Below, one piece after another: positions 14,108-21,491 of a DNA stretch of 40,481 nt; the first letter of the stretch is position 1; each line of letters begins with the position of its first letter. A program made the position numbers and the translations under genes. Source of the DNA: Actinomadura alba. Its GTDB lineage: Bacteria > Actinomycetota > Actinomycetes > Streptosporangiales > Streptosporangiaceae. The stretch is taken from contig NZ_JABVEC010000052.1 of the NCBI RefSeq assembly GCF_014323705.1, forward strand, positions 1 through 40,481, given 5' to 3'. The notes under the pieces were generated by a model. That model saw nothing but the letters and a program-made list of their open reading frames with translations, made no database searches and was not told the DNA's origin.

Positions 14108-15100
14108 TCATGGCTTCACACGCTCAGTTCCCGGGCTCGTGGATCCGGGCACGGTGGCAGCGTCGACCAGGCGCGCGACCAGCTGCTCGTAGGGCAGTCC
14201 GGCTGCGGCGAACATTCTCGGTACCTGGGACTCGGCCGTCATTCCCGGCATGGTGTTGAGTTCGCTGAGGACGGGTCCGTAGTCGGTGAGGAAGAAGTCG
14301 ATGCGGGCGACACCGGCGCAGCCGAGCGCGTCGAACATCCGCAGCGCCGCCCCGGTCAGGGCTGCCCGGTCTGCGCTGTCGATGTCGGCGGGCACACTGA
14401 ACCGGGCTGAACCGTCGTACTTCGACTGGGTGTCGAACAGGCCGTCGGTATGGATCTCCAGCGGCGGAGACGCCCATCGACAGCCATCGGCCTCACGCAG
14501 GACGGCCACATCGATCTCCCGGCCCGCGACGACGTCCTCGATCAGGATCCGGTCGTCGAACCGCGCCGCACAGCGCAGCGCGTCGTGTAGCTGAGAGACG
14601 TCGCGTGCCAGGGCGACACCGAAACTCGACCCGGCCGAGGCCGGCTTCACCACCACATCCGTCTCGAACTCGATATCGGCGATCTCTGCTGCCGCCACCA
14701 GCCGACCGGGAGCGGTGTGGATCCCGACGGCCTCCGCCACGAGCTTGGTCGCCCACTTGTCCATGCCGACCGCCCCGGCGCGCAGGCCCGAGCCGACCAT
14801 CGGCGTGTGCGCCAGGGCGCACAACGCCGCGAGTGTCCCATCCTCGCCGGACGGGCCGTGGACTGCGGGGAAGACGACGTCGGCACGTTCAATGACGCTC
14901 AGTGCCGCCGCCAGGGAACTGGTGGCCTGCGACCCGAGCGCATCCGCTCCTCGCCTCCACATCCCGTCGCGGTCGATGGTCAGCTCCTCAACGTCGAATC
15001 CGCCCGAGCGCAGCGCCTGTGCAACCGCCGTGGCAGTGGCCAGGGAGACGTCGTGCTCGGCGTTCTCTCCGCCGCCGATCACCACGATTCGCTGTGTCAT
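14108..15100 (-). CDS. ddl: D-alanine--D-alanine (or D-Ala-D-X) ligase
   Basis: 330 residues from ATG 15100, with GGAG 9 nt upstream. ATP-grasp enzyme joining D-Ala to D-Ala, D-Ser or D-Lac in peptidoglycan precursor synthesis. Landmarks: 'GGGENAEHDVSL' with Glu15, the glycine-rich loop 'VKPASAGSSFGVALA', 'KYDG' with Tyr228 in the omega loop, and metal ligands Asp268, Glu280 and Asn282 ('ARIDFF', 'SELNTMPGMT'). The Lys-Tyr of the omega loop is kept, as in D-Ala-D-Ala and D-Ser ligases and unlike VanA-type D-Lac ligases, so a D-Lac ligase is unlikely. Linked to a racemase, a carboxypeptidase and a VanRS pair. Final substrate specificity cannot be read from sequence alone. Confidence 0.88.
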   Translation of the reverse strand: MTQRIVVIGGGENAEHDVSLATATAVAQALRSGGFDVEELTIDRDGMWRRGADALGSQATSSLAAALSVIERADVVFPAVHGPSGEDGTLAALCALAHTPMVGSGLRAGAVGMDKWATKLVAEAVGIHTAPGRLVAAAEIADIEFETDVVVKPASAGSSFGVALARDVSQLHDALRCAARFDDRILIEDVVAGREIDVAVLREADGCRWASPPLEIHTDGLFDTQSKYDGSARFSVPADIDSADRAALTGAALRMFDALGCAGVARIDFFLTDYGPVLSELNTMPGMTAESQVPRMFAAAGLPYEQLVARLVDAATVPGSTSPGTERVKP

Positions 15101-15150
15101 GCGATGCTCCTTTTCACGCGGTGCTCCTTTCACGCGGTGCTCCTTTTCAC
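15101..15150 (-). repeat. Triplicated 16-17 bp translation-initiation segment between alr and ddl
   Basis: Three head-to-tail units (15101-15117, 15118-15133, 15134-15150; 17, 16 and 17 bp) each contain an AAAGGAG or AAAAGGAG Shine-Dalgarno sequence. The unit nearest ddl serves its ATG; the outer two encode the racemase tail and stop. The 16-bp unit has lost one base. Reading the last unit in the racemase frame gives a TGA overlapping the ddl ATG, so the two genes were probably coupled before duplication. Confidence 0.85.
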
Positions 15151-16272
15151 GCGCGGCCCGATGCCGGTGACGATGGTGTGCGGAATGGTCCCGGCCCAGC
15201 GAGCCCAGTCCTGGATGGTCGGGGTCGCGCCCCCGTCCGGGCCGAACACGGTCGCGGACGTGCCGGCCGGGAAGGACTCGGCACCGGTATCGATCACGAT
15301 CTGGTCCATCGAGACCCGTCCGACGACCGGGAGACGGCGCCCGCGGATCTCCACGCCGGCCTGGGGCGAGCACTCTCGTGGGATCCCATCGGCGTACCCG
15401 ACGGGCAGGACGCTCAGATGGGTGGCACGATCGGTGACATACGTGCCGGCGTAACCAACCGGCGTGCCGGCCGGGGCCGCCGTCGTGTGCACGATCGGTG
15501 CGGTCAGACGGGACGCGCCGCGCATTTCCACGGTCCCGGAGGGATCGATGCCGACCAGTCCCGCCCCGACGCGGACCATGCCGAAATGCGTCGCCGGGTC
15601 GGTCACCGTCCCCGACGTGGCCGCAAGATGGACAAGCGGCGAACCCAGCCCCGCCGCCCGGACCGCCTGCCGCGCCTCGTGCATGGCAGCGACCGCCGGC
15701 GCGTTCGCCGCGGGGTCGGCCCGGTCGGCCAGCGGAAGATGCCCCATGACACCCACGACGCGGACCCTCCCGGCTTGTTGACCACGCCGAGCGAGACCGA
15801 TCAGTTCGTCCCACTGCCCGCGGGGGCAGCCGCCACGGGACATTCCGGTGTCCACATGTAGATGAACCCGCACCCTCGACGCGGCTTGCGACGTGGCTTG
15901 GGCAACAAGCGCGCCGAGCTCGTCCACCGACCCGACCGCGATATCGACCCTGGCGGCCGCCGCCGCTCCAGCGTCGATACCGCAGGGGTGCAGCCAGGTG
16001 AGGATCGGCGCCGCCAACCGCGCGGCGCGCAACGCAGAAGCCTCCGCGACGCTCGTCGTCCCGAGCCACCCGGCACCGGCGGCAACGGCGGCCTTGGCGA
16101 CCGTGACGGCGCCGTGGCCGTAACCGTCGGCTTTGACCACGGCCATGATCGTGCTCCGGGTCCGCGCGCGAATCTTGGCCACGTTCGCGGTCACCGCCAC
16201 AGGCAGCGTCTGCAAGGTCGGCGGTCGAAAGGTACCTGCTCGGCGCTGAAGCGCGACCGGGACCCGGTTCAC
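15130..16272 (-). CDS. alr: Alanine racemase (soluble, VanT-like context)
   Basis: 380 residues. Fold type III PLP enzyme converting L- to D-alanine (or serine). PLP-binding Lys47 is in 'AVVKADGYGHG'; the second catalytic Tyr lies in 'VGYAGTYVTDR'; other family motifs are 'LHVDTGMSRGG', 'VRVGAGLVGIDP' and 'VVGRVSMDQIVID'. No membrane domain is present, unlike VanT serine racemases of enterococci. GTG at 16272 overlaps the carboxypeptidase stop in GTGA, so the pair is translationally coupled. The gene ends inside the repeat upstream of ddl. Together with ddl it supplies D-Ala-D-X, and both enzymes are the classical targets of D-cycloserine. Confidence 0.92.
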   Translation of the reverse strand: MNRVPVALQRRAGTFRPPTLQTLPVAVTANVAKIRARTRSTIMAVVKADGYGHGAVTVAKAAVAAGAGWLGTTSVAEASALRAARLAAPILTWLHPCGIDAGAAAAARVDIAVGSVDELGALVAQATSQAASRVRVHLHVDTGMSRGGCPRGQWDELIGLARRGQQAGRVRVVGVMGHLPLADRADPAANAPAVAAMHEARQAVRAAGLGSPLVHLAATSGTVTDPATHFGMVRVGAGLVGIDPSGTVEMRGASRLTAPIVHTTAAPAGTPVGYAGTYVTDRATHLSVLPVGYADGIPRECSPQAGVEIRGRRLPVVGRVSMDQIVIDTGAESFPAGTSATVFGPDGGATPTIQDWARWAGTIPHTIVTGIGPRVKRSTA

Positions 16273-16940
16273 GGCTGCATCCTCGGGTCCTCAGTCGGAT
16301 CCGCGTACATCGGCGGGCAGCCGTCGTCGACGGCATCGGGACGCCCTTCGTCACGCCAAGGCTCATTGCCATAGATCTGACACAGCCCGTACGCGGCGCC
16401 GTGCTCAGACGGCCAAGCGGCGGCGTCCGGATGCGGCAGCCGGGCCGGGGCGGCCGTGCGGTACTCGAAGTGCCACCACTCGTTGTCGTAGACGCGGTAG
16501 AGCCCGTACCGCCCGCCGTGCTGTTCGAGCCACCGCGCGCCCTCGGTCGGCCGGACGTCGAGCGCAAGCCCCCGCACATGGCGGGACTCCTGCGGTGGCA
16601 GCACCCGGCGCCGCGCCGCGGACACCGAGCCGGTGCGCCGCACCTCCTCAGTGAAGATCCGGTGCTGTTCCGCCGCATCGCGATATCCCGAAGTGAGACC
16701 GATCAACTGCCCATCGCGCCAGAACGCCTCGGCCCGCGCATGCGTGAACGCCGTCAACACCTCCGCTGCCAACCCACGCAGATCCTCGGCCGGAAAACGC
16801 AGACCCAACGCCCACTGGCACGCCAGGAAACGAGCGCGGCCCGGCGCGCGACAGAAAGCGACCGGCACCAGCAACACCCCAATGAGCCGAGTGACGGCCG
16901 CCAAGACACGCGCCTTGATCACCAAGAGCGGATTCACCAC
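16269..16940 (-). CDS. VanY-like D,D-carboxypeptidase (M15 family), chimeric C terminus
   Basis: 223 residues. One N-terminal hydrophobic segment (about 12-30) probably anchors it to the membrane. The M15 zinc site is complete: His121 and Asp128 in 'ESRHVRGLALDV', Glu154 and His157 in 'NEWWHFEY'. It removes terminal D-amino acids from peptidoglycan precursors. After this domain should end (about 165), a second copy of the same strand-loop region follows (176-198: 'SEHGAAYGLCQIYGNEPW', then R where the zinc His should be), and the tail 'GCPPMYADPTEDPRMQP' is that of another M15 subfamily. So the gene looks like a fusion of one active and one dead M15 C terminus. It starts the operon carboxypeptidase-alr-ddl. 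Confidence 0.87.
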   Translation of the reverse strand: MVNPLLVIKARVLAAVTRLIGVLLVPVAFCRAPGRARFLACQWALGLRFPAEDLRGLAAEVLTAFTHARAEAFWRDGQLIGLTSGYRDAAEQHRIFTEEVRRTGSVSAARRRVLPPQESRHVRGLALDVRPTEGARWLEQHGGRYGLYRVYDNEWWHFEYRTAAPARLPHPDAAAWPSEHGAAYGLCQIYGNEPWRDEGRPDAVDDGCPPMYADPTEDPRMQP

Positions 16941-16957
16941 AACTCACCACCCAACGA

Positions 16958-17116
16958 TCAAGCCGCACGCAGAGCCTCGGTCGGCGAGAGCCGGGCCGCG
17001 CGCAACGCGGGCATCAAACCGGCGACCGCGCCGATGACAACGGCCGAGCCGACACCACCCACCCACGCCTCGGCGGGAATGACGACCGCCCAGCCCTTGA
17101 CGCTGGCGTACACCGC
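16958..17116 (-). pseudogene. C-terminal remnant of an FtsX/MacB-type ABC permease
   Basis: The last about 50 codons of this frame read 'GWAVVIPAEAWVGGVGSAVV', then 'IGAVAGLMPALRAARLSP' and the classic ending 'TEALRAA', i.e. the last membrane helix and cytoplasmic tail of MacB-like permeases. Upstream of about 17116 the similarity stops and unrelated, out-of-frame sequence begins. No start codon or upstream domain remains. Confidence 0.7.
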
Positions 17117-17339
17117 GGATCGCCGGACTGACGAGCACGATCCTGCGCGTACGACGGGCTGGCGCTGACAGTGATGCGCTGTGGTCCATGCCTCCACTGA
17201 AGGCGGAAGACCGTTGCGGTGCCGTATGCGATTTTCGATACACCCGCGATACACCGAATCCCCGGCATCCAGGAACCGGCGCAAGCCGGCAGTGAGATGG
17301 TCCCGCCGCTGGTGATCGCGACAGCGCGCGCGAGCCGCG

Positions 17340-17568
17340 CCCGGCCACACAGCGCCGTGATCAGATCATTGACGGCGTCGGCCGCATCGGCGCCCCCGAC
17401 CGGCTCGCGGAACAAGTTGATCAGAACGAAGTCGCTGGCCTGCGCCCGCGGAATCTTCGCTCGCTCGCGGACGTACTGGTCGTAGGCCTGGACCACCACG
17501 TGCTGGGCGCGCTGTACGCCGCTGTCGCAGCCGGTCTGCCCACCCTTGTAGATATCTTTGACCTGCAC
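17340..17568 (-). pseudogene. Tyrosine recombinase (integrase) fragment
   Basis: A stretch of about 60 residues contains 'AYDQYVRERAKIPRAQASDF' followed by 'VLINLFREPVGGADAADAV' and 'NDLITAL', the arrangement seen in tyrosine recombinases just ahead of the HxxR box. The expected 'HxLRH' and catalytic Tyr are missing and the frame changes after about 17340. It is probably a broken integrase of an older element. Confidence 0.55.
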
Positions 17569-17595
17569 TCGCCGTCATCACGCCAGGAGGTGACC

Positions 17596-18120
17596 GTGCC
17601 GTCCGGCAGTGAATTCGTTGATCGCGTCGTCGACTTGGCGTGGGGATCTGGTAAGGCTCACTGGAGTCTGGATTGGTCCAAAATCGAGACTTCGCTGGGC
17701 TACTCCCTGCCGTCCGACTACAAGCGCCTGTGTGACGAACTGCCACCTGGGTCGTTCAATGACTTCCTGTTCCTGCTACATCCGATCGGCTGCGTGGGCG
17801 CGAGCCTGCTCGGGCGGGCCGCCAGGTTGATCGAGATCGTGGAGATGCTCATGGAGGACGAGGAGGAGTGCCCGGGAGAGCCCGGAAGGATCTTCCCCTG
17901 TCTGGTCACCGACAACGGGGACGTGGGCTACTGGATCGCCGACTCGGACGATCCCGATGGGTGGACGATTGCCATCAATAAAAACCGGTCACCAGTATGG
18001 GAATCAACCGGACTCCCGCTGAGCGTCTTTCTTTATCAGTTCATCATTGGCGAGTCTGACGTTTTTCCGGAATCCTTTCAAGAAGGCCGACCCGCCTTCG
18101 CCTCCGATCTCGACTACTGA
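17596..18120 (+). CDS. SMI1/KNR4 (SUKH) family protein
   Basis: 174 residues from GTG 17596, with AGGAGG 5 nt upstream (17585-17590). The SUKH pattern is visible: 'DWSKIETSLGYSLPSDYKRL', 'FNDFLFLLHPIG', 'IFPCLVTDNGDVGYWIADSD', 'VWESTGLPLSVFLYQFI'. SUKH proteins are often immunity proteins of polymorphic or contact-dependent toxins. No toxin gene is adjacent; an integrase remnant lies on the opposite strand immediately upstream. G+C content is somewhat lower than in the neighbours. It may be an orphan immunity gene kept after loss of its toxin. Confidence 0.8.
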   Translation: MPSGSEFVDRVVDLAWGSGKAHWSLDWSKIETSLGYSLPSDYKRLCDELPPGSFNDFLFLLHPIGCVGASLLGRAARLIEIVEMLMEDEEECPGEPGRIFPCLVTDNGDVGYWIADSDDPDGWTIAINKNRSPVWESTGLPLSVFLYQFIIGESDVFPESFQEGRPAFASDLDY

Positions 18121-18223
18121 GTCGATTCCATCCTCAATTGACCTGGTGATGAAGGAGCTGATTCCATCTTCATCAGCTCGCCGCGCGGGTCGGCAGTTGT
18201 TCGCTCCCCGGAGCCGGTGGTCC

Positions 18224-18448
18224 TCAGGCTTTGGTGAGGACCTGGTACCGGACCGAGATGACCCCAGAGGCGGTGACGGCGTAGGCGGCCGGGTAGACGC
18301 TTCCGGTGGCGGGATCGTCGTCGAGCCAGTTGTGGGCCGCACTCTCCGGCTTCGCGTACGTGAAGTGGAGCATGTGATCGGTCGTCCCGGCGATCCGCGC
18401 GCCCTTGGTGGTGATATCGACGATCTCGCCTACCTGGAGCTCACTCAT
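18224..18448 (-). CDS. Small unknown protein, second of a coupled pair
   Basis: 74 residues from ATG 18448. The sequence is beta-rich at the start ('VGEIVDITTKGARIAG') and ends 'VYPAAYAVTASGVISVRYQV'; no signal or membrane segment. Its start overlaps the stop of the 48-codon frame at 18445-18591 in an ATGA, so the two are a coupled pair. The family is not recognised; such tiny overlapping pairs can be toxin-antitoxin genes, but no TA family motif is visible. Confidence 0.55.
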   Translation of the reverse strand: MSELQVGEIVDITTKGARIAGTTDHMLHFTYAKPESAAHNWLDDDPATGSVYPAAYAVTASGVISVRYQVLTKA

Positions 18449-18591
18449 CGCTCGTCTCGTCCTCGGCCGGGCGCGTCGAGATCGGCGAGAACCGCCTCGA
18501 TCTCCTGCACGGTCGGCTGCGGGCCGGTCTCGTCGTGGGCGTCCGCGGCGACGTCCGCCAACTCGTCGCGGTAGGTTTTCGAGCGCAGCAC
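18445..18591 (-). CDS. 48-aa unknown protein, first of a coupled pair
   Basis: Starts at GTG 18591 with GAAGGA 7 nt upstream and ends in ATGA overlap with the next gene. The product is acidic and helical ('RDELADVAADAHDETGPQP', 'VQEIEAVLADLD') with high GC3. It may be a helical binding partner or antitoxin-like protein; no assignment is possible. Alternatively it is the tail of a longer gene, since frame remains open a little further upstream. Confidence 0.45.
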   Translation of the reverse strand: MLRSKTYRDELADVAADAHDETGPQPTVQEIEAVLADLDAPGRGRDER

Positions 18592-19194
18592 AAAGACATC
18601 CTTCGGTCGGCAACAGGGACCCCGGACACCGCGAATGCTTCGCCCCTCTTAGCTGGCGCGGGCGTCCGGCAGGCACGGCACCGGCCTTCGTGACGTCGAC
18701 TGCTCCCGGCACCGCACACAAGTTCTTGACCGTACGTCGACCAAAACGCGAATCAGAACAAATGGCGGCTTTTGTGGGGTTTCTCACCGATCTTTTGGCC
18801 CTACGAAGGTGATCAATTACATAGGGTCATCAATTTTCAAGATCCCTTTCACGGAAAGCTTCTGCGTGATCACGCTTGGGGACGTTATCCCACCGTGATC
18901 ATGCACAAGCCTTCGGTCAGCGCGCGGTGGTCCGAGTGATGCCGGCGCCCTGAACTCGGGGCACGTGACTCCGGGTGTCCTATCACCCTCGAGAGGACGC
19001 GACTTGTGGCACGGAAACAAGCGGACCGACGTACGGCCAGGTGCCGTCCTGGACGACGAAACGGCATCGCCCGATGCCGCAACCGGTCGGCGTCATCGAT
19101 GCTGTCGGCCCCCGGCGCACATCGCCGCCACCAGCGACATCACCTTCGCACCCGGGTTCGCTCCGCCGCTGTTGCCCACCACGGCCTCATCGGA
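18592..19194. other. Gene-poor stretch with slightly lower GC
   Basis: I see no convincing gene. The part at 18720-18900 is AT-richer than the surroundings, with several GATCA and TCATCAA motifs, as in a promoter or scar. Frames over 19000-19190 lack codon bias and family motifs. Confidence 0.4.
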
Positions 19195-19330
19195 ACGCCT
19201 CCGCGTGCGCGACGGTGGCGCGGGTCGAGTCCCGTGGTCGGTTCGTCCAGGAACAGCACCCGCGGTGACAGGATCAGGCCGACGGCGAGGTCGAGCCGGC
19301 GCGCGAACAACTGCAAGATCACGGCGAGGG
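19195..19330 (-). pseudogene. ABC ATPase fragment (DrrA-like)
   Basis: A short frame reads 'RRLDLAVGLILSPRVLFLDE' directly followed by 'PTTGLDPRHRR', i.e. the helix after the signature motif and Walker B of drug-type ABC ATPases. No Walker A or signature motif precedes it and the frame breaks on both sides. It sits 3' of the HxlR gene; an HxlR- or drug-linked ABC exporter may once have been here. Confidence 0.7.
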
Positions 19331-19354
19331 GAAGCGGCCGGGCGGAGCACCACG

Positions 19355-19735
19355 TCAGGCGTCGAAGCGGCGGCGGGAGGCCTCGATGTGACCGAGGTAC
19401 TGGCCGGTCCAGCCGCACATTCCATTGACCGTCTCTCGTAGGGCCTGCCCCGGCTCGGTGAGGGTGTACTCGACCCGTGGCGGCACGGTGGGGTGCACGC
19501 TCCGCTCGACCAGACCGTTGCGCTCCAACATGCGCAGGTTCTGGGTGAGCATCTTGTGGCTGATGCCCTCGATCTCATTCCGCAGCTCGCCGAAGCGCAG
19601 GGTGCGTTCACCGAGAGCCTCGATGATCAGGAGTGCCCACTTATTGGCGATGTCCGAGAAGATTTCCCGTGCCAAAGAGTCCGCGCGCGTCAGGTCTGCT
19701 TCCTTGGGCGAGCCCCTGAACTGCTTGGTCACCAT
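19355..19735 (-). CDS. HxlR family transcriptional regulator
   Basis: 126 residues from ATG 19735. Typical HxlR winged helix: 'FSDIANKWALLIIEALGE', 'RFGELRNEIEGISHKMLTQ', 'LRMLERNGLVERSVHPTVPP', 'VEYTLTEPGQALRETV'. HxlR proteins are dimeric regulators, frequently responding to reactive carbonyl or redox stress. It is divergent from the RidA-like gene at 19879, which is a plausible target. No N-terminal Cys of the redox-sensing type is present. Confidence 0.93.
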   Translation of the reverse strand: MVTKQFRGSPKEADLTRADSLAREIFSDIANKWALLIIEALGERTLRFGELRNEIEGISHKMLTQNLRMLERNGLVERSVHPTVPPRVEYTLTEPGQALRETVNGMCGWTGQYLGHIEASRRRFDA

Positions 19736-19792
19736 TAGGTTCCCCAGTCACCGAAAAGTGCGTTCTTCCATGTCAGCACTCACTCTCCTACA

Positions 19793-19807
19793 GTTCCTGA
19801 GTAACTA
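19793..19807. promoter_or_regulatory. Short inverted repeat in the HxlR/RidA-like divergent promoter region
   Basis: AGTT-N7-AACT lies about midway between the two divergent starts in an AT-rich 140-bp gap. It is a weak candidate HxlR operator. Confidence 0.3.
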
Positions 19808-19878
19808 CAAGAGAGCACAGAGCCTCTTGGTCTTGCGAAAGCGAGCCCACGGGCTCTCATGACGAGGAGGCAGGCAGC

Positions 19879-20286
19879 ATGGCCATCACCCTGGTGAACC
19901 CCAGCGGATTGCCGAAAACCGATGCGTACCGGCAGGTATCGATCGCGACTGGGTCGAAGCAGGTCTTCATCGCTGGGCAGGTCGCCTGGGATGCCGATGG
20001 GGGCACGGTCGGCGAAGGTGACCTCGCCGCTCAGGTCGAGCAGTGCTACCTCAACATTGGTACCGCCTTGGCCGAGGTCGATGGCTCCTTCGACGACGTG
20101 GCGAAACTGACCGTCTACGTCGTCGACTGGACCCCCGACAAGATGCCCCTGTTCCTGGAGGGGGTCGCTCGGGCGGCCGCGAAGCTGGGGGTCACCCCGG
20201 TCGCGCCGGGCACGCTGCTGGGCGTTGCAGCACTGGACGTACCCGACCATCTGGTCGAAGTCGAAGCCACCGCGATCATCGACTGA
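19879..20286 (+). CDS. RidA/YjgF family protein, second copy (arginine-less)
   Basis: 135 residues; GAGGAGG lies 9 nt before ATG 19879. Motifs: 'SKQVFIAGQVAWDADGGTVG', 'AAQVEQCYLNIGTALAEV', 'DDVAKLTVYVVDW', 'DHLVEVEATAI'. As in the other Rid protein of this window, the carboxylate-binding Arg of the canonical 'PARS' loop is absent ('PVAPGTLLGVAAL'). It therefore likely belongs to a Rid subfamily without classical imine deaminase activity and may act on another reactive metabolite. It is divergent from HxlR. Confidence 0.88.
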   Translation: MAITLVNPSGLPKTDAYRQVSIATGSKQVFIAGQVAWDADGGTVGEGDLAAQVEQCYLNIGTALAEVDGSFDDVAKLTVYVVDWTPDKMPLFLEGVARAAAKLGVTPVAPGTLLGVAALDVPDHLVEVEATAIID

Positions 20287-20342
20287 ACAGGGTGATGACC
20301 GGCGATCACACCGACCGGAGGAATGCCTCCTCAGATAATCCT

Positions 20343-20372
20343 TTGCACGCCGAACCGATGCCTGCCTAGGCT
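20343..20372 (+). promoter_or_regulatory. Sigma-70-type promoter of the metallophosphatase, leaderless
   Basis: TTGCAC (20343-20348), 18-bp spacer, TAGGCT (20367-20372), then GTG start 7 nt later at 20380. There is no Shine-Dalgarno sequence. This supports GTG 20380 as both transcription and translation start. Confidence 0.6.
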
Positions 20373-20379
20373 CCCCGGG

Positions 20380-21384
20380 GTGCGGCGTACCGTCATCATC
20401 GGCGACATCCACGGCTGCTTCGACGAACTGCTCGAGCTGCTCGAGAAAGTCGACCTCCGCCCGGAGGACCTGCTGGTCAGCGTCGGCGATCTGGTCGACC
20501 GCGGTCCAGCGCCGGGTGAGGTGGTCGGGCTTTTCCGCGAGCGCCCGAACTCGGTCGTGGTCATGGGTAACCACGAGCGCAAGCACGTGCGCGGGATCTT
20601 CTCCTACGCGCAAGAGATCACGCGCTTGCAGCTTGGCGACCACTACGCCGAAACGGTCGACTGGATGCGGACACTGCCGTACTACTTCGAGAACGACCAT
20701 GTCCGCGTTGTCCACGCCGCGATGCTGTCCGGGATTCCGCCGGCCGACCAGAAAGAGGAGATCCTCTGCGGCTCGACCAGCGGCGAACGAGAGCTCACCG
20801 CCCTGTTCCCGGACGGCTACTGGCATGACCACTACACCGATGCCAAGCCGGTCGTGTTCGGACATCATGTAACCGGGCGAGAGCCGATGATCCGCGACGG
20901 CAGGATCTTCGGCCTGGACACCGGTGCCTGCCATGGCTGGAACCTGACCGCGCTGTGCGTGCCGGGATTCACGGTGCACTCGGTGGAGGCGCACGCGGAT
21001 CACTGGTCGATCGCCAAGCGCCAGTGGCAGTTGCCCGTCCTGAAGACCAAGCCTTGGCGTGACTTCACCTGGCCAGAGCTGGCTGAGGTGATCGCGAGGT
21101 TCTCCTCGGCACCCGACGCCGCCGCGTGCAGCTGGCTGGAGACGGTCGAAAAGTGGGCAGCGGACCTGCGGTCGTCGTTTCCTGCCCTGGTCGCCGCGGC
21201 GCATCGCGTCGCCGACGGGCTCACCACGGACGAGCTGCGGCAGCACCCCGCCGCGCGGTTCCTGTTCCAAGCCCGCAACGGCCGGCTAGACCAGACCAGC
21301 CTGGCCAGGCAGTGCTCAACACCCCGCAGAACAATCGACCTGGCGGCCGCGTTCGGCCTGGTCGTACGCGAACTGCCCGACTGA
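20380..21384 (+). CDS. Calcineurin-like metallophosphatase
   Basis: 334 residues from GTG 20380, chosen because the conserved domain starts at once ('RRTVIIGDIHGCFDELLELL') and a promoter ends 7 nt before. Metal-binding motifs are complete: GDIHG, 'GDLVDRG', 'VVVMGNHERKHV', 'VVHAAM' and 'VVFGHHVTG'. This set is typical of PrpE/ApaH-like and PPP-family phosphatases acting on phosphoproteins or dinucleoside tetraphosphates. A C-terminal helical extension of about 110 residues ('WPELAEVIARFSSAPDAAAC' onward) is beyond the catalytic core and unassigned. It appears monocistronic. Confidence 0.9.
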   Translation: MRRTVIIGDIHGCFDELLELLEKVDLRPEDLLVSVGDLVDRGPAPGEVVGLFRERPNSVVVMGNHERKHVRGIFSYAQEITRLQLGDHYAETVDWMRTLPYYFENDHVRVVHAAMLSGIPPADQKEEILCGSTSGERELTALFPDGYWHDHYTDAKPVVFGHHVTGREPMIRDGRIFGLDTGACHGWNLTALCVPGFTVHSVEAHADHWSIAKRQWQLPVLKTKPWRDFTWPELAEVIARFSSAPDAAACSWLETVEKWAADLRSSFPALVAAAHRVADGLTTDELRQHPAARFLFQARNGRLDQTSLARQCSTPRRTIDLAAAFGLVVRELPD

Positions 21385-21491
21385 CTTCACCCCCTGACGG
21401 TAGATCAATGATTCGAGAGAGCGAAGGCGAGACACCTTCCCGCTTACGCAGACACCAGCGTCTTGTCCGCGTCGGGGCGTAGCCCGGTTTC

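Noticed and set aside
14108..16678. 856-aa minus-strand open frame covering ddl, alr and part of the carboxypeptidase gene
   Set aside because: Only its last 330 residues (ddl) are real; the rest is out of frame with the racemase and carboxypeptidase. Not a fusion protein.
14108..16940. Classical vanHAX vancomycin-resistance operon
   Set aside because: No D-lactate dehydrogenase or VanX, and the ligase retains the Lys-Tyr of the omega loop, unlike D-Lac ligases.
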